Part shown: piece by piece, positions 1 through 8,571 of the stretch | How positions within the stretch are numbered: the stretch's first letter is position 1 | How the letters are laid out: every line of letters begins with the position of its first letter | NCBI GenBank assembly: GCA_011364965.1 | Contig: RDOB01000001.1 | Span: 1 to 64,000 of the forward strand | From: Candidatus Heimdallarchaeota archaeon | Lineage (GTDB): Archaea; Asgardarchaeota; Heimdallarchaeia; Hodarchaeales; Hodarchaeaceae | DNA: 64,000 nt | Reading direction: 5' to 3' | Notes under the pieces: model-generated | The model's input: only the letters and a program-made list of their open reading frames with translations | Told to the model about the DNA's origin: nothing | The model's database searches: none | Made by a program: the position numbers and the translations under genes

Positions 1-893
1 GATGTTAATGCTTTTCCTGCGAGTTTACAGGTGGGAGGTACTATATAGGCAAAAATTTTATCACATTCATTGGCGAGAACGAGTTTAACAGGAATTTTTT
101 TCCGAGTATGTCCTTTATTCATATTATAATCCGTGATTTTCGTATCCCCATTACAAAGCAGCTCATCCTTATACTTCTGAACCAAAGGTTTTACACCTGA
201 ATTAACACGGGCCCGAATAATAAAAAAAACCTGTTTATCAAGGAGCCACTCGACTAAGTCATAGTTATAAAAATCTCCATCCCCCAATATTCCAATGACC
301 TTTTCTTGAGCGAGTAAAGGGCTTAAGAGGTCTTGAAACCGGTGAAGAGTCGAGTATTTTTTGGGAATTAATTGAACTCCTAATGTAATAGGTTCGGGTG
401 CATTTACCCAAATAACACTGAAAAATTGATAAAATTGGGAAGTACTAGCCTTTGGTTTTCCGTTACGAATATAGGAAGATGTAGTTTTCGCATAATTAGG
501 ATCCAGGTGAAAATCAATCGCAAGTATCATCCCACGCTTTCGTGCACGTTGAAAATTCTCGGGAAGGCTATTTAGAAACTGAAAAAAGCCAATTTGCTGT
601 GTTCCTGTAATTTGGTCAACAGTGTTCGTTTTTAACCAAGCTAAAGTAGTCTCACCGGAAGGAATTGAGATGTTTTGATCTCGAAGATCTCTAGCTTTGC
701 GGGAAATGGAAGTTCGATCTATTGCGGATAGTATAAGTAATTTCAACCGTGATTTCATGTCAAAGGTAGAACTAGTCGGGATTGGATTTGATAATATTTG
801 AAACTTATCAAACCAACGTACCACAAACTTTATAAGAGCTGGAGTTTTTCTAGCTTTTCGTGGTGGAAAGCGAGGTAGCTTTATTTGATCCAT
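1..893 (-). CDS. Transposase, DDE type, ISH3/IS4-like (3' end cut by window edge)
   Basis: This frame is open from an ATG at 893 to the window edge (297 codons) and is missing from the ORF track because it has no stop here. The product starts MDQIKLPRFPPRKARK. Acidic positions typical of DDE transposases can be seen in AIDFHLDPNY and in GDGDFYNYDLVEWLL, followed by a basic region. The general layout resembles the ISH3 family of archaeal IS elements, but the family assignment is from memory of the motifs only. No terminal inverted repeat could be identified between 894 and 1022. The DE-type third acidic residue probably lies beyond the edge, so intactness cannot be judged. Confidence 0.72.
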   Translation of the reverse strand, partial: MDQIKLPRFPPRKARKTPALIKFVVRWFDKFQILSNPIPTSSTFDMKSRLKLLILSAIDRTSISRKARDLRDQNISIPSGETTLAWLKTNTVDQITGTQQIGFFQFLNSLPENFQRARKRGMILAIDFHLDPNYAKTTSSYIRNGKPKASTSQFYQFFSVIWVNAPEPITLGVQLIPKKYSTLHRFQDLLSPLLAQEKVIGILGDGDFYNYDLVEWLLDKQVFFIIRARVNSGVKPLVQKYKDELLCNGDTKITDYNMNKGHTRKKIPVKLVLANECDKIFAYIVPPTCKLAGKALT

Positions 894-1022
894 AATGACT
901 ACTAATCGCTTTTCTCCACATTTAAGTCTTTCCCCTCCAAGATTGGGTCAAACTCTCTCTCTCCCATAGTTACGAAGTACTGACGGATTTGACGATGTTA
1001 ATAATTCTTAGCTTTGTCATTT

Positions 1023-1454
1023 TCAATTTTGATATTGATATTTGAAAAGATAATATGGATTTTCCTCAGGTCCCAAAAACAAAAATGCTCCTCGAAGTGT
1101 TAAAAGGTTTATAGACACCACAATGCCTAGAGTTCCTTTATTAATTGTAACTAATGAGAATGTTATAATTAATAAGCTTATTACGGTACCAGTAAGGATC
1201 ATGGTACGGTGTAGTTTCTTAGTTCGAAACTTTCTTTGTAAAGGATCCTCCTCTGCAAACGCATAATCGATAGCTAATATACTAAGATTGTAAGTAAGAA
1301 TAGCGGCCCAAATTAAAAAAAACACAAAGATAAAGAGCATCATCACGATATCTAAACCTATAATAATTCTAGTAACCTCGTATAAAGAATCAAATACAAT
1401 TAATACGACAACAAGGATACCTAAACCGATATCAAAGCGATTGAGGGAATTCAT
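1023..1454 (-). CDS. Four-helix membrane protein of unknown function
   Basis: The 143-residue product has about four hydrophobic segments (roughly residues 8-30, 36-62, 84-106 and 110-130), separated by a charged loop with EEDPLQRKFRTKKLHR. No signal peptide or catalytic motif is visible. It lies between the transposase and the rubredoxin gene, all on the minus strand, so it may be a neighbour of an insertion rather than part of a pathway. I do not recognise the family. Confidence 0.55.
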   Translation of the reverse strand: MNSLNRFDIGLGILVVVLIVFDSLYEVTRIIIGLDIVMMLFIFVFFLIWAAILTYNLSILAIDYAFAEEDPLQRKFRTKKLHRTMILTGTVISLLIITFSLVTINKGTLGIVVSINLLTLRGAFLFLGPEENPYYLFKYQYQN

Positions 1455-1545
1455 TCTTTACAGAGAATTCGCGGAGTTTAATGTTTTAAATATGTAATAT
1501 TAATGAAATTAGGGTTTCGCTAGAAAATAGAGGATTCTCTCTTTT

Positions 1546-1719
1546 TCACTCTTTTTTAAAAGAGAAGAAAACCTTTTTTTCCGCGAAACATACAGGACAG
1601 ACCCAATCGTTTGGGAGTCTTGTAAAAGGGGTACCTGGTTTAATTCCTAATACTGCGTCACCTATTTCAGGTTTGTAAATATACCCACATACCCTACAAC
1701 AGAACCATCCTTCTATCAT
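1546..1719 (-). CDS. Rubredoxin
   Basis: Small iron protein for one-electron transfer in the cytoplasm. It has the two rubredoxin knuckles, CRVCGYIY near the N-terminus and WVCPVCFAEK near the C-terminus, with the typical GIKPGTPFTRLPNDW segment between. Length of about 57 residues fits the family. The ORF track starts at a TTG at 1731; the ATG at 1719 gives MIEGWFCCRVCGY, which fits rubredoxin N-termini better. It lies just downstream of radA on the same strand (1757), a gap of about 37 nt. Confidence 0.9.
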   Translation of the reverse strand: MIEGWFCCRVCGYIYKPEIGDAVLGIKPGTPFTRLPNDWVCPVCFAEKKVFFSFKKE

Positions 1720-1756
1720 TGAGATAAACAACTTTAAATCGATATTTCACTTTTTC

Positions 1757-2776
1757 TCAGTTTCCATCTATTATCCCTTCCGATGTGACGGAAAATACAG
1801 CTTCACTTTCCGGGAGAAGAGGACTATCAACAATTCTAGCAATTCTAAGATCACCCTTAGATTTTCTCAAATAAACACGGGTTTGAGCGGCATGAGCAAC
1901 AATATTTCCACCGACAGGATAAGTTGGATCTCCAAAGAATTGATCTGGTTTTGATTGAACCTGATTTGTGACAATTACAGCCATATTTCCTATTTCCGCT
2001 GCTCTCAATATTGTATGTATGTGTTGATTCAACTTTTGCTGCCTAGCTGCAAGTGTACCTCTTCCTGTGAATTCAGCACGAAAATGAGCAATAAGTGAAT
2101 CGACAACCATTAACTTAACAGGTTCCTTAGGAAGGTAATCTTTGATTGTTTTTTCAACTAGAACCATTTGGTGGTCGCTATTATGGGCTCGACCGTGAAG
2201 AATGTTTTCTAAGACCTTTTCGACATCAAGATCCTCTTTAAACCTTTCTGCCATCGAAACTATTCTTTCGGGTCTGAAAGTTCCTTCACTATCAATATAC
2301 ATCACCTTCGGATACTCATCACCATCACGTAAACCTCCTTTCTCCCGAGGTAATTGGACTGTTACACATAATTGATGAGCAACCTGAGTTTTTCCTGAAC
2401 GATATTCTCCATAAAATTCTGTTACAGCCCCTGTTTCGATCCCTCCACCAAATAACATATCTAATTTCTGACTTCCGGTAGTGATCTTTGCTAAATCCTT
2501 TCGTCTTTCTAAAACAGACTTTGCTGTCTCAAAATCGATATCAAGGGCTGCTTGCGCAGCTTCAATAATCTTCTTGACAGTTCTTTCGCCCATTCCACCT
2601 ATAGCAGCCAATTCACCCACTGATACAGTCGCAATTGATTCTAATGTTGAAAAACCAGCTTCAACTAGCTTGTTTGCTGTGGTTGGTCCAATTCCTGGAA
2701 GATCTGTTATCGATGTAATCTTTGGTTCATCTTTCGAGGGGGGTTCACTAGTTTCAGCTTTTTTCTTAGGTGTCAT
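1757..2776 (-). CDS. radA: DNA repair and recombination protein RadA
   Basis: Archaeal RecA/Rad51 recombinase that forms filaments on single-stranded DNA and promotes strand exchange. N-terminal helix-hairpin-helix domain (DLPGIGPTTANKLVEAG, residues about 25-90), then the ATPase core with Walker A GEYRSGKTQ and Walker B LMVVDSLIAHF, and the loop region with QVQSKPDQFFG. Length of 339 residues is normal for the family, with no intein. The ATG at 2776 has an AGGAG Shine-Dalgarno about 6 nt upstream. Confidence 0.97.
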   Translation of the reverse strand: MTPKKKAETSEPPSKDEPKITSITDLPGIGPTTANKLVEAGFSTLESIATVSVGELAAIGGMGERTVKKIIEAAQAALDIDFETAKSVLERRKDLAKITTGSQKLDMLFGGGIETGAVTEFYGEYRSGKTQVAHQLCVTVQLPREKGGLRDGDEYPKVMYIDSEGTFRPERIVSMAERFKEDLDVEKVLENILHGRAHNSDHQMVLVEKTIKDYLPKEPVKLMVVDSLIAHFRAEFTGRGTLAARQQKLNQHIHTILRAAEIGNMAVIVTNQVQSKPDQFFGDPTYPVGGNIVAHAAQTRVYLRKSKGDLRIARIVDSPLLPESEAVFSVTSEGIIDGN

Positions 2777-3192
2777 TTTTTCTCCTGTCCTTAACTATCT
2801 GCTATATTATGATTAATTTGATCCAATATTCCTCTGAATGAGCCTTCTTTTTTATTCAAAATAATATAATGATAATTTGAATCAATTTAGGCCTTAAATG
2901 AATATTGATCTTTTGGAAATTCTCCTGTAGAAACATTCAATATAACTTTATTAAGTGCTTCGATGAGATTCACCTCAAACTCGCAAATTTCAATCCTATT
3001 TCTTAAAGACTCTAAAGAACGGACTTTTCAAATTAAAAATGCAAAGATTAATATCTTCAATTCAGCTTTTCTCTCTTAATTCCTGTTAGATTTTATTAGG
3101 GAATACAAAAATCCTTAAATCCATCATATAGTGATACACTTCTATAGTGTTAGGAATCACAATAACTATCTGTGAATAAAGAATAAAACAGA
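2777..3192. other. Intergenic region between radA and the pilus operon
   Basis: About 415 nt of AT-rich sequence between divergent genes. No ORF of useful size and no tRNA-like fold was seen. It must hold the promoters of radA (leftward) and of the pilus-like operon (rightward), but I could not place a convincing BRE/TATA pair. Confidence 0.5.
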
Positions 3193-4119
3193 ATGGGATC
3201 AAACTTGAACATTATCAGATATTCTATGCCTAAATTAAATCTGGGTCGCTTTCTTCACATTCGAAGACGTGCAATTTCTCCAGTTATTGCAACTATCATG
3301 ATTTTCGGTTTAATCATAACAGGTGTAATGATTACATTTATTCAAGTACTTCCCTACATTGAAAAAGCAAAAAGCCAAGAATCGGTTTCAGCGGTACAGA
3401 ATAGCTTCCTTGAATTGGATACTGCTATCAAATCACTAATTAGTGAAAGTGGATCTCCTGGGGGTTATAGAACGGTTTTTGTTCAAAAACCTCAAGGTAG
3501 AATTGATTATATACCCAATCGTAATTTTGTATCTTTTGGTCTTAAAGATCAAGATGATAATTCTATACTCATGATTTTACAGGAACAGGGAATGGGATTA
3601 TTAGATTGGCAATATAGTAGTCCACAATCTCTTCTTCCTCGTGGAACAACGAAATTCTTAACAGGTCCTGATCCTTATAAAACGCGGAATCCTGTTTTCC
3701 TCACTGGTACTTTCTCAAACGAAGAGTATAATGATCTAACAAATTTGACTTTAAGTCATCAGAATGACCGAAAACATCATATTTCTTTAAATTATCGAAT
3801 TTCCGTTTATTTAACTATTTCTACTCAACCAAACCCTCAGATTCAGATTCAAGTCTTTTTGATAATTCTATCAGCAGATTTTAATTCAATTTTCTCTCAA
3901 TATAAACAATTTTCGATACGTTCAACTCAAAATATTTCCACGCCAGTTAATATTCCAAAAAATGATTCAATAGCAGAATTAAATCTTGTGTGGAAGAATG
4001 AAAAAATGCAGACATTTGATTCACTCTGGAATACAAAAGCGATTCAAGGATTCGAACCGAAATATTTCGATATTGTGATTCAAACTTATATATTTGAAAT
4101 TGGTTTATCTACAACCTAA
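3193..4119 (+). CDS. Prepilin-like protein with class III signal peptide
   Basis: 308 residues. The N-terminus carries HIRRRAISPVIATIMIFGLI: basic residues followed by a hydrophobic helix, as in archaeal pilins processed by FlaK/PibD-type peptidases. The rest is a large, beta-rich, probably extracytoplasmic domain without cysteines. Start could be the listed ATG or the internal ATG giving MPKLNLGRF. First gene of the pilus-like operon. Likely a structural or minor pilin; which one cannot be said. Confidence 0.75.
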   Translation: MGSNLNIIRYSMPKLNLGRFLHIRRRAISPVIATIMIFGLIITGVMITFIQVLPYIEKAKSQESVSAVQNSFLELDTAIKSLISESGSPGGYRTVFVQKPQGRIDYIPNRNFVSFGLKDQDDNSILMILQEQGMGLLDWQYSSPQSLLPRGTTKFLTGPDPYKTRNPVFLTGTFSNEEYNDLTNLTLSHQNDRKHHISLNYRISVYLTISTQPNPQIQIQVFLIILSADFNSIFSQYKQFSIRSTQNISTPVNIPKNDSIAELNLVWKNEKMQTFDSLWNTKAIQGFEPKYFDIVIQTYIFEIGLSTT

Positions 4120-4140
4120 GAAAATGGATTTGGTCAAGAA

Positions 4141-4587
4141 ATGGCGTCTCAATATATTACTTTCATGATTGTTTTCATATTGGGATTAAGTGTTGTTGTG
4201 ATGACAAACACTATGTTCATATCCATGAGCGCACAATTTCAAGAAAATATTGCAGATATCGAAATGGATCAAATATTGAGCAGAGTAAGACTTAATCTTC
4301 AAGAAATGATACTTTTAGTATCAGATTCTAATTTAACTATCCAAAGAGAAATAGATCTTCCCACAATCCTAGGTGAAAGGTTTAGATATTCGATTGATCT
4401 TTCAAATACGACAACCCATATCATTATCAAAGGTTACACAATTAATAGAGAAATATATCAGACAATGGCTTTCTCTATAGAAAATAAATATATTATTCAT
4501 ACCTCAGGTGTTTTTCAAAGCACTTCTAAATTACTAAATCTTAATGTGAGGATTACCTCTAATTTCCTCACAATTTCAATATCCTAA
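4141..4587 (+). CDS. Membrane-anchored pilin-like accessory protein
   Basis: 148 residues: one N-terminal hydrophobic helix (about residues 5-30, ITFMIVFILGLSVVVMTNTM) and a beta-rich remainder. The topology resembles FlaF/FlaG-type or minor pilin proteins of archaella, but no classic KRGQ-type cleavage site is visible. It lies 21 nt after the pilin-like gene and 44 nt before the secretion ATPase, so it is part of the operon. The function is inferred from context. Confidence 0.6.
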   Translation: MASQYITFMIVFILGLSVVVMTNTMFISMSAQFQENIADIEMDQILSRVRLNLQEMILLVSDSNLTIQREIDLPTILGERFRYSIDLSNTTTHIIIKGYTINREIYQTMAFSIENKYIIHTSGVFQSTSKLLNLNVRITSNFLTISIS

Positions 4588-4631
4588 AAAATGATACGAT
4601 AAATATTTAGTCTAACAAGGTGAATGAAGTA

Positions 4632-6140
4632 ATGGCCGAATCAAGTAGCTTAATTCGTGAAACATATCCACTAATCCCTCCTTTTAGCTATGCACTTGTT
4701 GCTACAGATCCAGAAACAAAACAAACGAAATATACTGTAGTAGAAGTGCCATTAAGTACAAAAGAAAAAGATATTTTAGATATGGTAAAAAATATCCTCG
4801 AAGAAGAGCTTGATGTTGATTTTAACGTTCTTAAAAGTCCAGATGTAGCTCGAGATTATTTGAGATCAAAAGTTATTGCAATTGCAAAAGATTACGGTCT
4901 TAAATTAGATGAAAAAACCTTTGATAAAATAAATTACCATATAGCACGAGATTTTGTTGGTTTCGGCCCGATAGATGCTATGTTGAAAGATCATAACGTA
5001 GAAGATATATCCTGTGATGGTGTAGGAATTCCAGTCTATATTTGGCATCGAAAATTTGAAAGTATCCAAACAAATGTAAAATTTGATAATGAAGATGATC
5101 TAGACGCATTTATTATTAAATTGGCACAGCGGGCTGGAAGGCATATTAGTGTTGCAAGACCTTTACTAGATGCTGCATTGCCAGATGGCAGTCGATTACA
5201 ATTAACGTATGGCAGAGAGGTCACGCAAAGGGGAAGTACATTTACTATTAGAAAATTCCGTTCAGATCCACTTACAATAACAGATATGGTGATTTTTAAT
5301 ACGATTGATGAAGATCTAGCAGCATTTTTATGGTATGTATTGGAAAATAGAAATTCCATTGTGATTGCAGGAGGTACCGCTGCAGGTAAAACCTCATTAC
5401 TTAACAGTTTAGCAATGTTTATTCGTCCAGGTATGAAGATTGTATCTATTGAAGACACTGCAGAATTACACATTCCACATGAAAATTGGATTCCTGCAGT
5501 TGCAAGGGAGGGTTATGGCGGAAGGGAAATGGATGGATCACGACGGGGTGAGGTTTCAATGTATGATCTTCTCCGTGCTGCTTTAAGACAAAGACCTGAT
5601 TATCTTTTCGTAGGAGAAGTAAGAGGAGCGGAAGCTTACAATCTTTTCCAAGCCATGGCTACTGGGCATACTGGAATGGGCACAATCCACGGGGATAGTG
5701 TAACTGGAACCATTAGAAGGTTAGAAAATGAACCAATGAATATTCCGCGAACATTAATTCAAACACTGAATTTCCTTCTTGTTCTTCGAAAAGTACGAAG
5801 GGGAGACAAACAAGTTCGTCGTGTAATTGAGTGTACTGAGATCGTAGGGATAGATCCCGTAACAACAGAACTCATTACAAACAAGGTATTTGGTTGGAAC
5901 GCAAGAGAAGATTCCTATATCAACTATGGACGGTCTTATGCTTTAGAGGGAATACAAGAAGGCCAAGGATTGACAGAAAACCAGGTTTATGAGGAATTAG
6001 ATCGTCGGAAGACAATTTTACGTTGGATGGTGAAAAAGAAACTTGCTCATTATTCTCAAGTAGCTGAGGTAGTAAATAATTATTATCAAAATCCTCTTGA
6101 AACAGTTGATAGAGCAAAACGAGAATTAAAGTCTCTGTAA
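4632..6140 (+). CDS. Type IV pilus/archaellum secretion ATPase (TadA/FlaI/GspE family)
   Basis: Hexameric cytoplasmic ATPase that drives pilin assembly. Walker A IAGGTAAGKTSLL (near residue 245), Asp box DTAELHIP, Walker B LFVGEVRGAEA and His box GHTGMGTIHGDS are all present, so it should be active. About 502 residues, normal for the family. The ORF track starts at a GTG at 4620, but that GTG is part of an AAGGTGA Shine-Dalgarno placed about 8 nt before the ATG at 4632, so I use the ATG. The two downstream genes are its membrane platform partners. Confidence 0.95.
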   Translation: MAESSSLIRETYPLIPPFSYALVATDPETKQTKYTVVEVPLSTKEKDILDMVKNILEEELDVDFNVLKSPDVARDYLRSKVIAIAKDYGLKLDEKTFDKINYHIARDFVGFGPIDAMLKDHNVEDISCDGVGIPVYIWHRKFESIQTNVKFDNEDDLDAFIIKLAQRAGRHISVARPLLDAALPDGSRLQLTYGREVTQRGSTFTIRKFRSDPLTITDMVIFNTIDEDLAAFLWYVLENRNSIVIAGGTAAGKTSLLNSLAMFIRPGMKIVSIEDTAELHIPHENWIPAVAREGYGGREMDGSRRGEVSMYDLLRAALRQRPDYLFVGEVRGAEAYNLFQAMATGHTGMGTIHGDSVTGTIRRLENEPMNIPRTLIQTLNFLLVLRKVRRGDKQVRRVIECTEIVGIDPVTTELITNKVFGWNAREDSYINYGRSYALEGIQEGQGLTENQVYEELDRRKTILRWMVKKKLAHYSQVAEVVNNYYQNPLETVDRAKRELKSL

Positions 6141-6147
6141 TAGATGC

Positions 6148-7071
6148 ATGGAGTGTCCTTCTGTGAGTAAATTTATCCGAAGAGTTGGTTATCTTAGATT
6201 TGGAAGATATTTGGAGCCATTATTTGAAAAGGGACGATTTGAACGATTAAATACAAGTCTAAAGAAGGCAGGAATGGATATATCGATACGAGCCTACTTA
6301 GGAAGTGCTCTTTTAACCTCAATTTTGCTTACAATTTTCGTATTTATATTCTCATTTTTGACTTTGAACATTGTATTCCAAAATATCACTCCAGATACAC
6401 CACCAGAAAACATATTGACTGTTTCTTTAATTCTTGGAATTTTTTTGGGTATACTTACTGGAATATTTACTTATTTCCCCTTCCTTTATTGGCCTCAGAT
6501 GAAAGCAACGGATAGAAAAATTCTAATTGAAGCAGGCTTAACTTCAACTGCATCGTACTTATCTGCTATGTCGAGTTCGGGAGTTCCCCCTGATAGATTG
6601 TTTTATTCGTTAGCAGGAGAAGAATCAGTTGCACCTGAAATTTCAAAGGAGAGTAAACGTATCACAAGAGATATTGAAATATTTGGGTATGATATTCTAA
6701 AGGCATTAAGAACTGCAGCTGAACGTTCTCCATCCGAGAGATTCGCAAAATTTCTTGATGGTATGTCTGCAACCATTACAAGTGGAGGAGATTTAACGTT
6801 TTTCTTAGCTGCAGAAACAACTGCTTTGATGAAGGTTAAAGAAGAAGAAACTAAAGAATTTATAGATCAATTAGGAGTTCTTGCAGAAATCTTCATGATT
6901 GTTGGGGTTGTTGCTCCCTTATTTTTTGTAGTAATTCTTGCTATTCTTGCTGTTATAAGCCCTGAAGCAACTCTGGGCCAAGTTTTCATGATTTTCTTAA
7001 CATACTTCATAATGCCTATTCTACTTGTTATTATGAATTTAATGGTTAGTACAATTTCAAGAGAAATCTGA
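6148..7071 (+). CDS. Type II/IV secretion platform membrane protein (TadC/FlaJ-like), first copy
   Basis: 307 residues with hydrophobic pairs near residues 50-75 and 92-115 and again near 245-300, flanking a cytoplasmic helical region (GLTSTASYLSAMSSSGVPPD) typical of T2SF/TadC proteins. It follows the ATPase by 7 nt and probably forms the inner-membrane platform with the next gene. The split into two T2SF-like proteins is common in archaeal pilus systems, where FlaJ-like function may be carried by one long or two shorter proteins. Confidence 0.85.
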   Translation: MECPSVSKFIRRVGYLRFGRYLEPLFEKGRFERLNTSLKKAGMDISIRAYLGSALLTSILLTIFVFIFSFLTLNIVFQNITPDTPPENILTVSLILGIFLGILTGIFTYFPFLYWPQMKATDRKILIEAGLTSTASYLSAMSSSGVPPDRLFYSLAGEESVAPEISKESKRITRDIEIFGYDILKALRTAAERSPSERFAKFLDGMSATITSGGDLTFFLAAETTALMKVKEEETKEFIDQLGVLAEIFMIVGVVAPLFFVVILAILAVISPEATLGQVFMIFLTYFIMPILLVIMNLMVSTISREI

Positions 7072-7093
7072 TCAATATGGAGGTACAAGGATA

Positions 7094-8056
7094 TTGGTAA
7101 AGTTGTCTAAAAAGCGCGAACGAAACCTTTGGATTTTATCTATTGCATTGTTCATAATTAGCTTACCTGTAGGGTTATTATTCTACACTCCCCTAATCGA
7201 ACACTTATTTCAAGTACAACCTCCAACCATTTCAGACCCTCCCTTACCTGAAGGTGAAACTCATCCTTATATCTATTCAATTAGAGAAGTATTTAACATT
7301 GGATTCTTTGATATTATTGATATAACTGCATTAGCTATACTCGCTCTTATTCTGTTACCTGCATTAGCTTACAGATCTGATCGAAACTGGAGGGATAATA
7401 TTGATGAACATATTCCATCCTTACTTAGAGAAATATCTGATGCCCAAAAAACAGGATTACCATTACCCCGAGCAATCATGGAATCATCTAAACATCAATA
7501 TGGTGCTCTTACTCCTGAGCTCAAAAAAATGGCAGCAAAAATTAGTTGGGGGATTCCTTTCTATGATGCACTTCGCAGTCTAACGGAAACTGCAGACACC
7601 CCCTTAATGAAGAGAACATCATTATTGATACTAGAAGCTGAAAGATCTGGTGGTGCAATTGAAGAGGTGTTTGAAGCAGCACATAAACATGTTTCAGAAA
7701 TCTTGGGGCTTAAAAGAGAACGGTTAGGGGCAATGAAACCTTATACTATGATAATTTATGCTTCATTCATTGTTTTTGCTCTAGTGATGCTCATTCTCCT
7801 CTATTCATTCTTTACAATACTCGCTCTTCAAATTGTTGAAGCAGTCGCAGAAGGGCAAAATCCCACCGCAAAGCTCCCCTTTAATTTAGCAGGATTACAA
7901 TTAATATTCTTCCACTTAATGCTAATTGAAGCTACCTTTGCAGGCCTAATTGCAGGAAAAATGGGTGAGGGAGACTCAAAATTAGGTTTAAGACACTCAT
8001 GTATACTAGTGGGGATCTCATATTTATTCTTTAAGATTCCGATATACTTTTTATAA
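7094..8056 (+). CDS. Type II/IV secretion platform membrane protein (TadC/FlaJ-like), second copy
   Basis: 320 residues with membrane segments near 10-32, 75-95, 215-245 and 265-320. The cytoplasmic part EISDAQKTGLPLPRAIMESS and LLILEAERSGGAIEEVFEAA is the T2SF pattern. It starts with TTG, preceded by a strong GGAGGT at 7079-7084 about 9 nt upstream. It is a distant paralogue of the preceding gene, and the two probably form a heteromeric platform for the ATPase. Confidence 0.87.
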   Translation: MVKLSKKRERNLWILSIALFIISLPVGLLFYTPLIEHLFQVQPPTISDPPLPEGETHPYIYSIREVFNIGFFDIIDITALAILALILLPALAYRSDRNWRDNIDEHIPSLLREISDAQKTGLPLPRAIMESSKHQYGALTPELKKMAAKISWGIPFYDALRSLTETADTPLMKRTSLLILEAERSGGAIEEVFEAAHKHVSEILGLKRERLGAMKPYTMIIYASFIVFALVMLILLYSFFTILALQIVEAVAEGQNPTAKLPFNLAGLQLIFFHLMLIEATFAGLIAGKMGEGDSKLGLRHSCILVGISYLFFKIPIYFL

Positions 8057-8075
8057 GCATAAGAGGTTGTAAAAA

Positions 8076-8534
8076 ATGGGAAAAGAAGAAAAAATGTTAA
8101 CAGAACTGCTAGAAAAAATCTCAACGCTGGAAGATAAGATTACAAACATGGAATTCCTCTTAGTTCAAGGTATGGGAACTGGAGGGGGATCACTTCCCAC
8201 TCCAAGTCCTTCAGTAAATACTGGTCAAATTCCAGCAGGCGCAGTAAAAGTTGACCTCGCTCCGATTGAAAATCGCATAACACTGATCGAAGAAAATGTT
8301 AAAGTAATTACAAATCAACTTACATCATTAACAGAAGTAACTAAAGGAATGCAGACTGAAAAAACACAAAAAGCAGATGAATTAATAACTCAAGCTACCA
8401 CCCTTCTTGAAAGAGGACTACAACTCACCGAGTTAGAGACAACAATGCTCGAGGTAAAAGATCGCCTTGAAGAAATTATTGTACAACTTGAGGTAGCAAA
8501 TGTAGGTGTAGTTAGTGAAGAAAAATCTTCGTAG
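8076..8534 (+). CDS. Coiled-coil protein in the pilus-like operon
   Basis: 152 residues, soluble. Coiled-coil helices at about 1-35 (TELLEKISTLEDKITNMEFL) and 60-145, joined by a Gly/Pro/Ser-rich linker (GGGSLPTPSPSVNTG). No membrane segment. Its place between the platform protein and the minor prepilins suggests a cytoplasmic accessory role, loosely comparable to archaellum FlaC/D/E proteins, but I see no specific homology. Confidence 0.6.
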   Translation: MGKEEKMLTELLEKISTLEDKITNMEFLLVQGMGTGGGSLPTPSPSVNTGQIPAGAVKVDLAPIENRITLIEENVKVITNQLTSLTEVTKGMQTEKTQKADELITQATTLLERGLQLTELETTMLEVKDRLEEIIVQLEVANVGVVSEEKSS

Positions 8535-8571
8535 AATGAAAAAGCTATAAGTTACAGGAATAATTAGAACG

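Noticed and set aside
2481-2816. 111-aa + strand ORF overlapping radA
   Set aside because: Antisense shadow of the radA 5' region; the real gene on the minus strand has full family motifs.
4051-4064. GGATTCGAACC-like sequence resembling a tRNA T arm
   Set aside because: Lies inside the pilin-like coding frame and has no acceptor or anticodon partner.
5036-5473. 145-aa minus ORF inside the secretion ATPase
   Set aside because: Antisense to a gene with intact Walker motifs; no independent features.
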